Assembly: GCA_002730485.1 (NCBI GenBank)
Contig: PCAH01000205.1
Location: 1 to 8,047 of the forward strand
Reading direction: 5' to 3'
DNA from: Dehalococcoidia bacterium
GTDB lineage: Bacteria > Chloroflexota > Dehalococcoidia > UBA3495
Length of the DNA: 8,047 nt
Made by a program: the position numbers and the translations under genes. Under the pieces are notes generated by a model. That model was not told the DNA's origin. It saw only the letters and a list, made by a program, of their open reading frames with translations, and ran no database searches. Positions 1-5,409 of the stretch are shown here, piece after piece. Each line of letters starts with the position of its first letter. Position 1 is the first letter of the stretch.

Positions 1-615
1 ACGATCACGGAGGTCTGGTCCCCCCGGAAATCGCGAAAAGTGAAGCGTGAAACGCGGTCACCGGTCACGGCGTTCTGGTTCGATTACGTTCGATGCGCGC
101 GGTCTGTTGGCACTCGTGGACGCCTTGCCGACATCGTGGCGCATGATGAGCAGAGAGATCTAGCGTTGCTGCAACTCCGTGATTTTGAGCGTGGCGTCGA
201 TCAGGTTGCCAGTCTACTGCCCAAGGACGAAGTTCCCAAACTGGGGCAAAAAGTCTGGGCCGTGGGCGCTGGACTGGGGTACCCACCCTTTATGACCTCG
301 GGCGAGATGGCCTTTAGCGAACAAATCATCAATGGCTACCGGTACCAATTGGCGACACCGCCAATCATCTTTGGCAATTCCGGCGGGGCGCTTTTTGCCT
401 ATTCGGACGACAGACAGCAATACGAGATGATTGGGGTTCCGTCGAGAGTATCGGCGGCGCATTTCCAGGCCATCACGCACATGGGATGGAGCATCCCAAC
501 CGAAACGGTGTACGAATTTTTGGAGGAGAATTTCCACGATTTCATCGGCGGCGGGCCATATGTCGCACCGGAAGACCGTAAGCCTCCCAAAGACGATGAC
601 AAAGACGATGACTAA
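1..615 (+). CDS. Trypsin/Deg-like serine protease (S1-type fold), 5'-truncated by window edge
   Basis: Serine protease of the chymotrypsin/Deg fold, missing its N-terminal part. Numbering from the GTG at 40, it shows the catalytic Asp in QRDLALLQL (Asp40) and the nucleophile in FGNSGGALF (Ser114). Their 74-residue spacing is close to that of E. coli DegP. The stretch RGRLADIVAHDEQRDLALLQL matches the strand before the Asp in Deg proteases. The catalytic His normally lies some 30-60 residues before the Asp and is not visible. The frame is open to base 1 and GTG 40 has no good ribosome binding site, so I treat the gene as continuing leftward. No PDZ domain follows. The tail is Pro/Lys/Asp-rich and ends in two KDDD units. 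The stop overlaps the next gene. The substrate is unknown; it could process a phage or host protein. Fold confidence is high, activity is inferred. Confidence 0.82.
   Translation, partial: TITEVWSPRKSRKVKRETRSPVTAFWFDYVRCARSVGTRGRLADIVAHDEQRDLALLQLRDFERGVDQVASLLPKDEVPKLGQKVWAVGAGLGYPPFMTSGEMAFSEQIINGYRYQLATPPIIFGNSGGALFAYSDDRQQYEMIGVPSRVSAAHFQAITHMGWSIPTETVYEFLEENFHDFIGGGPYVAPEDRKPPKDDDKDDD
589..612 (+). repeat. Exact 12-bp tandem duplication at a gene overlap
   Basis: The unit AAAGACGATGAC occurs twice without a break. In the protease frame it encodes KDDD-KDDD, the last eight residues. In the overlapping frame it supplies two in-frame ATG codons (596 and 608), each preceded by the same AAAGACG, for the downstream membrane protein. 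Confidence 0.9.
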
Positions 616-868
616 GAAATGGCTCCCGTTGCTTCCGGCGGGCATCGTTGCCCTTGGCGCAGCCGTGGCGTGGGGTCAACTTCTTCAACAGAACGAGAGT
701 CAAGATCTCCGCATCCACAAAGTCGAGTCTGCGGTCATTAGCCTGGGGGAGATTTCGCGTCGGCAAGAGCGCATAGACGAGCGCACTCTGCACATCCAGC
801 AAAACGTGCAAGAACAGCGTCGTCTTTTAGACGGTCTCGTGAAGGCTTGGTCTGTGCCAAACCCTTAG
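596..868 (+). CDS. Small membrane-anchored coiled-coil protein (possible spanin/holin-like or protease partner)
   Basis: Protein of 90 aa (start 596) or 86 aa (start 608); neither ATG has a clear Shine-Dalgarno site. It begins MTKTMTKKW, followed by one hydrophobic segment of about 18-20 residues (LPLLPAGIVALGAAVAWG), then a polar, charged C-terminal part. Spaced hydrophobic residues in IHKVESAVISLGEI and IQQNVQEQRRLLDGL suggest a coiled coil. The predicted topology is N-in with a periplasmic coil. This shape fits an i-spanin (Rz-like) or a class III holin-like protein, but also a generic anchor or partner of the protease it overlaps by 8-20 bases, to which it is probably translationally coupled. 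No family is recognised with certainty. The stop TAG shares four bases with the stop of the opposing regulator gene. Confidence 0.65.
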   Translation: MTKTMTKKWLPLLPAGIVALGAAVAWGQLLQQNESQDLRIHKVESAVISLGEISRRQERIDERTLHIQQNVQEQRRLLDGLVKAWSVPNP

Positions 869-1029
869 CTCTCGTTTTTCGAGGCTCCGTTGTACAGCGC
901 CATGTACCATTGAGAAAATATCACCCGCAACTGACCGCTGATGGTTCGTCCTTCTGAGTGGGCGATTTTTACAACTTCCTCGTACACCTCTCGGGGAACA
1001 AGGATTGACTTCCATTTCTTCGTGTCCAT
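865..1029 (-). CDS. Ribbon-helix-helix (Arc/MetJ-like) DNA-binding protein
   Basis: A 54-aa protein beginning MDTKKWKSILVPREVYEEV. I chose the ATG at 1029 because AGGAGGTGCC sits just before it on the minus strand; the open frame runs further upstream but without coding character. The layout fits a ribbon-helix-helix protein: a short basic strand (KSILVP, residues 7-12) that would enter the DNA major groove, helix A (REVYEEVVKIAHSEG), a turn, then helix B (TISGQLRVIFSQWYMAL). Such proteins act as dimers and repress transcription, often their own. It is read divergently from the nuclease gene, with a repeat in between that could be its operator. No toxin gene accompanies it, so it looks like a stand-alone regulator rather than an antitoxin. 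Family-level call is fairly secure, regulatory target is inference. Confidence 0.78.
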   Translation of the reverse strand: MDTKKWKSILVPREVYEEVVKIAHSEGRTISGQLRVIFSQWYMALYNGASKNES

Positions 1030-1030
1030 T

Positions 1031-1060
1031 TTGGCACCTCCTGGTGGGAGAGAATATATG
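1031..1060 (+). promoter_or_regulatory. Candidate sigma70 promoter for the nuclease gene pair
   Basis: TTGGCA (1031-1036, five of six consensus bases) is followed after 18 bp by TATATG (1055-1060, four of six). Transcription would start near 1067, about 35 bases before the TTG start at 1102. It overlaps the minus-strand promoter. Pattern match only. Confidence 0.35.
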
Positions 1061-1067
1061 CGAATAT
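1052..1067. promoter_or_regulatory. GAATAT direct repeat, candidate ribbon-helix-helix operator
   Basis: GAATAT occurs at 1052-1057 and 1062-1067, exactly 10 bp (one helical turn) apart, over the -10 elements of both candidate promoters. Ribbon-helix-helix dimers commonly bind short repeats on one face of the DNA, so this is a natural place for autorepression and control of the nuclease pair. Binding is inferred. Confidence 0.35.
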
Positions 1068-1081
1068 CTGCCGAAAAACAA
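1053..1081 (-). promoter_or_regulatory. Candidate sigma70 promoter for the ribbon-helix-helix gene
   Basis: Read on the minus strand, TTGTTT (1081-1076) and TATATT (1058-1053, five of six consensus bases) are separated by 17 bp. The start point would lie a few bases before the AGGAGG ribosome binding site of the regulator gene. The -35 element is weak (three of six). Confidence 0.45.
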
Positions 1082-1101
1082 GGGTTCTTGCGGGGAAACA
1101 C

Positions 1102-1530
1102 TTGAAAATCAACAACGGGCGCGAGGGGGAGTTCTTGGCCGCTTCGGTGATCCAGGGTATGAACGGTTGGGATGTCATACACGCTGGTGTGCAGCGGATC
1201 GATCTCGTGGCCTTTTGTGGCGAAACCGTGGTGCGCGTCCAGGTGAAATCGACGCTGCACCCGCGCCGGATCTCCACTCAATACAGCGGCGCAATACGCT
1301 ATGATTTTCTCATTACCGGCAAGATCGGCGGCGTCAAGGCTCGGCGGCGGCTGTCAAGGAAAGACTGCGACGTCATTATGTTGGTCGCCTTGGACAAACA
1401 AGTTTGCCGCGCCATGTCCGTCGATGATCTGCACGGCAAGATTCATTGGCGATTGCCGCCTGATCAATTCACACCTGAAGAACAAACCCGTACCTTGAAG
1501 GAGGTTTTCGATGGATGCAGATCTAATTAA
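1102..1530 (+). CDS. PD-(D/E)XK nuclease, Holliday-junction-resolvase-like
   Basis: A 142-aa protein with the restriction-endonuclease/Hjc-type core at its N terminus: Glu10 in NNGREGEFLAA on helix 1, Asp34 in RIDLVAF, and Gln47 and Lys49 in VRVQVKST. The D-x12-QxK arrangement matches the active site of this superfamily, in which Gln often replaces the second acid. Substrate is open: branched DNA is the usual one for small single-domain phage members, but repair or host-DNA degradation is possible. The start is TTG with GGGG six bases upstream; the first internal ATG (codon 20) would delete Glu10, so TTG is favoured. The C-terminal half (DCDVIMLVALDKQVCRAM) continues the alpha/beta fold. The last 20 bases overlap the next gene, implying co-expression. 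Confidence 0.8.
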   Translation: MKINNGREGEFLAASVIQGMNGWDVIHAGVQRIDLVAFCGETVVRVQVKSTLHPRRISTQYSGAIRYDFLITGKIGGVKARRRLSRKDCDVIMLVALDKQVCRAMSVDDLHGKIHWRLPPDQFTPEEQTRTLKEVFDGCRSN

Positions 1531-1750
1531 TTTTTTGCTCGCGGATGCAGATGAGGCTTGCAGCGGCGACAAAGACAAAATGGCGCTTTATCTTGCGGGC
1601 GTTGCGGCGGGCGCGATGGATAGTGCATGGGACGCCACCTCCGGCGGGTTTGTGCGCCGCAACCCCGGTAAACCTTACCGCCTTAAACCCGTGCCACAGG
1701 CCGTCCTGACCACAAATGAGATCATTGAGGGTTTGGATAGCGCCGACTAA
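1511..1750 (+). CDS. Hypothetical 79-aa protein
   Basis: I do not recognise this protein. It has an excellent ribosome binding site (AAGGAGG about seven bases before ATG 1511), lying inside the end of the nuclease gene, so the pair is probably translated together. The N-terminal half is acidic and likely helical (MDADLINFLLADADEACSG), the middle is Gly/Ala-rich (LAGVAAGAMDSAW), and the C-terminal half is basic and Pro-rich (VRRNPGKPYRLKPVPQ) before an acidic end. No membrane segment or signal peptide is seen. Its stop TAA shares four bases with the stop of the opposing polymerase gene. Reality of the gene is supported by the ribosome binding site and tight fit between neighbours; function is unknown. 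Confidence 0.7.
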   Translation: MDADLINFLLADADEACSGDKDKMALYLAGVAAGAMDSAWDATSGGFVRRNPGKPYRLKPVPQAVLTTNEIIEGLDSAD

Positions 1751-3657
1751 GGCTCTACGGCCTCTCCCCAGGAGGGGCCGATTTCGATGTCGCATCTTGA
1801 AGGCACCTCCAACGGCAGCGCCTCGACCATGACGTCTGCTATTTCCTGAGCCTCGGCCAGGGAAGACACGGAGCAGTCCAACTCATCATGCACCATGATC
1901 ATTGGCGTTACACCTTTTTGGTGGAGATTGACCATGGCCTGCTTGCACATGTCGGCGGCTGATGCCTGGATCAAACGGTTCAGCGCCTTGTAGGTCATCG
2001 CTCTTTTGAGTCTGGTCGTTGGGCCGTGGGCCGCGACGGCTTCATCCCAACTCATGGCCTTATGCATCTGGAACGTGTCGGGTTCCCATTTGTCGAAGCG
2101 GCATTTGCGGCCTTTCAGGCTACGGATGCTCCCGGAGGATTTTCGATCTTCCAGGCGGCGCGATACGCCCTGTGTCAGCATTTTAACGAAGGGCACTCGG
2201 GCGTGGTACTGCTTGGTTAGATCTTTGGCCTCGTCCAGGGAAATGTCGAGTTGCTGCGAGAGCTTGTTGACCCCCATGCCGTACATCATGGCGAGGTTGA
2301 TGGTCTTGGCTTGCTTGCGGGAAATGTCGGCCATCTCCGCGACCATGGTGTGGAAGTCCATGGTAGGATCGTTTCGGTAGCCCTCGACAAATTCCTGGAC
2401 GCCGGGAAGCCCGCCGTCCTCGTTTTTCCACTTCCCGTAGGTCGCGGCGTAATGCACCAGGATGCGCGGCTCCTGTTGCGAGAAGTCTATAGCCGCCCAC
2501 TGCTGATCTTCCTCGGGCAAAAAGAGGGAGCGGATCATGGGGCCAAGCTGGGCGTGACGCGCGGGCACTTGTTGCAGGTTCGGGTTGTTCATCGAAATTC
2601 TGCCTGAGACGGTGCCGCCGTCGTCGGAGCGAAGCTGGTTAATGTGTGCGTGGATGCGGCCATCGCCAGCGACGTGACGCAGGATCGTGTCGATGAACGT
2701 GGAATGGGTTTTGTTTATTTCTCTGGCCGCAACAATCAGTTTGGCAATATCTGAGGGGTGCTCGGACAGGAAGGTTTTGGTGAACGAGGGGTTGCCTTTT
2801 TCGGTTTGAGGGTACGACACGCTCATGGCATCGAACGCTTTTGCGATGGACGCCGCCGCCCAGATCTCGACGTTGTGGCCGCTGATCTTCTTGACCTTCC
2901 GCAGCAGCGTCTTTTCGCGCACCATCAACTCTTGCTTGGTCCGTTCGGCGCGGTCTATGTCCACTCTTACGCCGTTCCAGGTCATGTCGATCAAGCAGGG
3001 CAGGAGGTCTGTTTCCAGCTTATGCACGGACCATAGGTCTTCGGTGTTCAGCTTCGTTACGAAGTGCCGCCAAAGTTCCAACGTGAGCGCGGCGTCAGTT
3101 TCGGCGTAGGGCCCGACAAAATGTGCGGGCAGCTTCCAAAGCTCTGCCTTTGGGTCCAGGCCAAACTCTCGTGCGGCTTCGGTGAGCGTCTTTTCACTTT
3201 TGACTTTACCCAGGTAGTCATACGAGAGCGCGTTGAGCGAGTAGCTGAAGCGGTTTTCATCAAGCAGGCCCGCCGTGATCATTGTGTCGATGATGCGGCC
3301 ATTTATTTGGAAGCCCATGCGCCTGATCCAACCTGCGTCGTACTGCGCGTTGTGCATAATTTTGTCCGCGCTGCATTCGAAGACCCGCTTGAGCCACTTG
3401 CTGACAACGCGCTCATCAAGATTGCCGCCGCCCAGGTGACGCAGGGGGGTGTACGTCTCCCAGCCGTCTACGGCAATGGCCACGCCAACAACCTCGCCAA
3501 CGCCTCTGGCCCAGCCTGGGCCGTGGGTCTTGAGGTCTGGGTCTCGGGTCTCGACGTCGATTGCAATCTCTTTTGCATCCGTTATGTCGGGAAAAGTGTC
3601 GGGGGGAAGCCACTCGGAAACTGGTGGGAACATTGCCATCTGTAATTTATTCGTCAT
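1747..3657 (-). CDS. polA: Family A DNA polymerase with 3'-5' exonuclease
   Basis: A 636-aa phage-type DNA polymerase I (Klenow-like; no 5'-3' nuclease domain). Proofreading domain: Exo I AIDVETRD (Asp34, Glu36), Exo II HNAQYDAG (Asn103, Asp107), Exo III YAETD (Tyr184, Asp188), all intact. Polymerase domain: TVSGRISMNNPNLQQVP (about 349-365), motif A AAIDFSQQEPR (metal-binding Asp391), motif B RKQAKTINLAMMYG (Arg447, Lys451), motif C MVHDELD (His590, Asp591, Glu592). All catalytic residues are present, so it should be active as the replicative polymerase. Leu455 occupies the place of E. coli Phe762. Start at 3657 chosen: it overlaps the DUF6378 stop by 11 bases and has a partial GTGAG site upstream; an ATG at 3711 would give an unlikely 18-residue leader. 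The final gene of the minus-strand run, stop overlapping the 79-aa gene by four bases. Confidence 0.95.
   Translation of the reverse strand: MTNKLQMAMFPPVSEWLPPDTFPDITDAKEIAIDVETRDPDLKTHGPGWARGVGEVVGVAIAVDGWETYTPLRHLGGGNLDERVVSKWLKRVFECSADKIMHNAQYDAGWIRRMGFQINGRIIDTMITAGLLDENRFSYSLNALSYDYLGKVKSEKTLTEAAREFGLDPKAELWKLPAHFVGPYAETDAALTLELWRHFVTKLNTEDLWSVHKLETDLLPCLIDMTWNGVRVDIDRAERTKQELMVREKTLLRKVKKISGHNVEIWAAASIAKAFDAMSVSYPQTEKGNPSFTKTFLSEHPSDIAKLIVAAREINKTHSTFIDTILRHVAGDGRIHAHINQLRSDDGGTVSGRISMNNPNLQQVPARHAQLGPMIRSLFLPEEDQQWAAIDFSQQEPRILVHYAATYGKWKNEDGGLPGVQEFVEGYRNDPTMDFHTMVAEMADISRKQAKTINLAMMYGMGVNKLSQQLDISLDEAKDLTKQYHARVPFVKMLTQGVSRRLEDRKSSGSIRSLKGRKCRFDKWEPDTFQMHKAMSWDEAVAAHGPTTRLKRAMTYKALNRLIQASAADMCKQAMVNLHQKGVTPMIMVHDELDCSVSSLAEAQEIADVMVEALPLEVPSRCDIEIGPSWGEAVEP
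1759..1779 (+). terminator. Candidate hairpin terminator for the plus-strand pair
   Basis: Nine bases after the stop of the 79-aa gene, GGCCTCTCC and GGAGGGGCC pair over a three-base loop (nine pairs, one G-U on the plus transcript). Only GATTT follows, so the U tract is poor. On the minus strand the same bases encode the conserved C terminus of the polymerase and the stem has one mismatch, so it should act better on plus transcripts. Confidence 0.3.
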
Positions 3658-3910
3658 CTGCGATCTCACTACCGATTGCGGCGTACCCCGCAATGTCCTC
3701 CCAACTGTCATCGTCGTTGGAGTTGACCAATCGGGCTATTTTAAGCCAAATCAACGCCTTCACAACCTGCGACGGTTTGATTTCAGTTTGAAAAATCACA
3801 CTCCAGCCTGCGGCGATGCGCTGATGATTCAAGATTGCCGGTCCGTAACTCTTGGCCCGTGGGCCGTAGACCAGGGCGGCTGCTTTTTCCAGGACTTCAC
3901 CACGTTTCAT
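3647..3910 (-). CDS. DUF6378 family phage protein
   Basis: An 87-aa helical protein. The pattern RAKSYGPAILNHQRIAAGW, then VVKALIWLKIARL, then DSWEDIAGYAA matches my recollection of DUF6378, a small domain common in tailed-phage replication and nucleotide-metabolism regions; its biochemical function is unknown to me. The conserved Arg/Tyr-Gly, Lys-Ile-Ala-Arg and Asp-Asp clusters look like a binding or catalytic site, and a distant link to all-alpha NTP pyrophosphohydrolases (MazG-like) is possible, but the usual MazG acidic motif is not seen. Its ATG (3910) overlaps the helicase stop in an ATGA, with AGGAG about nine bases upstream, and its end overlaps the polymerase start by 11 bases, so it is translationally coupled on both sides. 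Confidence 0.82.
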   Translation of the reverse strand: MKRGEVLEKAAALVYGPRAKSYGPAILNHQRIAAGWSVIFQTEIKPSQVVKALIWLKIARLVNSNDDDSWEDIAGYAAIGSEIADDE

Positions 3911-5409
3911 ATTTCGAAGCTCCTGTACGTGTTCTCGGGTTCGACTAGGTAAAGCTTTTGCCGCGTTCGCGTAACGCCAACATAGAACACGCGGTTGAGG
4001 TTGTCTGGTTCAATCTGTCTTTCGCTATCCGCCGCTGCCGTCAGGTCTGTCATCAGGACAACATTGTCGGCCTCCCCGCCTTTTGCGCCGTGGATCGTGG
4101 ACACTGTGATGCGGGGCGGGGCATTGAACTTCTCTCCTCTGCGAAGGAGGGCAACGATGTAGGCGCGTTCTGCATCTGGAATTTTGTCCAGAGCCTCATG
4201 CCAGACCATTTCTTCCCCGGCGAGCAGCCCGTGGTCTTTTTGCAGCGACGGCAGCGTGAAGAGTGCCTCCTCATCCGCCTGAATTTTTTTGAAGCCGCGC
4301 TCAACGCGAGAGCCAGAGGACATGAGGCCGTACATGGTCTTGGCCGCATCCAGAGCGATGCTTTTTCCCTTCCGCAATTGCTCCCATGCGTTGACGGCGG
4401 TCGATAGTTTTGGATTAATGGAAGAGCGGCCCTGTTTGTCGAACAAGAACCCTCCCGATTTTAGCTCGTAATGGCTTGGGTACAGCATGTACCTCGCCTG
4501 CGCGAGGATCAGCCATGAGCCTTCTGACATATCAACGTCGTTGACGTCCCGGATGCGGCGCACAAGACCCGCTTCTTTTCGTGGCCGATAGACCTTCGGG
4601 TACCGCTTATGTATCCGGGTTGCGATGTTCATGGCCACCTCGTGAACGGAAGCTGGGATCCGATACGACTGCTCAAGTGTCTCGCTGCCGCCGGGGAGAC
4701 CAATGAAGGAGTCCACGTCGGCTCCGGCCCATTTGTAGATGGCCTGATCATCGTCGCCAGCGCAGTACATGCGTTGAGACTTGCTGTCCAGAAGGTGAGC
4801 AATGTCCCACTGTAGCGGGGTCAGGTCCTGCGCCTCATCCAGGAAGCATAATTCAAACTCCGGGCAGGCTGTTGGGGCGTAATCCAGGAAACTCACCAGC
4901 ATGTCCGTGAAGTCATAAAGGCCGTTCACCTTTTTGTATTCGTTATATGCTCGTGTGATATAGTCAACTTCTTCCCAACTGTGGCTCAGAGTGTGGTTTC
5001 GGTTGTACTCTTCACGCAAGGGCACCTTCTTCGTAGTAGCCAAGGCCAGCAATTGCAAAACAGGGTGATCCGGCTTGTACGCCTCTTCTCCTTCTTCGGC
5101 GGTGCCAGTGACATCTATCCCAACCCGGTTGGCGAACTCCTTTAGATCAGACGACTTTAAGATTTGCTCTGTTCGAAGGCCAAGAACCCTCAGTGCCAGG
5201 GAGTGGATGGTACGAAAATAAGGGAGTTCTTTCTGGGGGTCCAGGTTGAATCTCGCGGCGGCGCGATCTCTAGCCTCATAGGCGGCTTTTCTGGTAAACG
5301 CCAGAAAGGCAATCCTCTCAGGAGGGACGCCCTTTTCCAGAGCGTTATCCACCATGTTCAGAAGAGTTGTGGTCTTCCCCGTTCCTGGCGGTCCAAATAC
5401 TCTGAACAT
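3907..5409 (-). CDS. UvrD/Rep-like superfamily 1A DNA helicase
   Basis: A 500-aa ATP-dependent helicase, expected to move 3'-5' on ssDNA. Motifs in order: Walker A GPPGTGKT (6-13, Lys12), Ia FLAFTRKAA (35-43), Walker B LDEAQD (190-195), III CAGDDDQAIYKWAGA (216-230), IV LEQSYRIP (245-252), V TIHGAKGGEADNV (438-450), VI FYVGVTRTRQKLYL (475-488, Arg481). About 190 residues lie between IV and V, room for a reduced 2B domain. It is much shorter than E. coli UvrD (about 720 aa), and the protein begins only five residues before Walker A, so the Gln-containing Q motif normally found upstream is absent. The ATG shares one base with the primase stop (TAATG). Likely role: strand separation for replication or repair with the adjacent polymerase and primase. 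Confidence 0.93.
   Translation of the reverse strand: MFRVFGPPGTGKTTTLLNMVDNALEKGVPPERIAFLAFTRKAAYEARDRAAARFNLDPQKELPYFRTIHSLALRVLGLRTEQILKSSDLKEFANRVGIDVTGTAEEGEEAYKPDHPVLQLLALATTKKVPLREEYNRNHTLSHSWEEVDYITRAYNEYKKVNGLYDFTDMLVSFLDYAPTACPEFELCFLDEAQDLTPLQWDIAHLLDSKSQRMYCAGDDDQAIYKWAGADVDSFIGLPGGSETLEQSYRIPASVHEVAMNIATRIHKRYPKVYRPRKEAGLVRRIRDVNDVDMSEGSWLILAQARYMLYPSHYELKSGGFLFDKQGRSSINPKLSTAVNAWEQLRKGKSIALDAAKTMYGLMSSGSRVERGFKKIQADEEALFTLPSLQKDHGLLAGEEMVWHEALDKIPDAERAYIVALLRRGEKFNAPPRITVSTIHGAKGGEADNVVLMTDLTAAADSERQIEPDNLNRVFYVGVTRTRQKLYLVEPENTYRSFEI

Noticed and set aside
40..615. Complete 191-aa protease starting at GTG 40
   Set aside because: No convincing ribosome binding site, the frame is open to base 1, and the catalytic His expected before the Asp would be missing.
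867..886. Hairpin at the protease-pair/regulator junction as bidirectional terminator
   Set aside because: The stem is short and bulged (CTCG/CGAG core with five T in the loop) and is not followed by a U tract on either strand.
865..1750. Toxin-antitoxin module (ribbon-helix-helix protein plus neighbours)
   Set aside because: Neither neighbour resembles a ParE, RelE or MazF-type toxin, and the regulator stands alone in opposite orientation.
3064..3645. Long plus-strand open frame opposite the polymerase gene
   Set aside because: It lies entirely antisense to conserved PolA exonuclease-domain coding sequence, has no recognisable motifs and no ribosome binding site; it is a by-product of codon bias.
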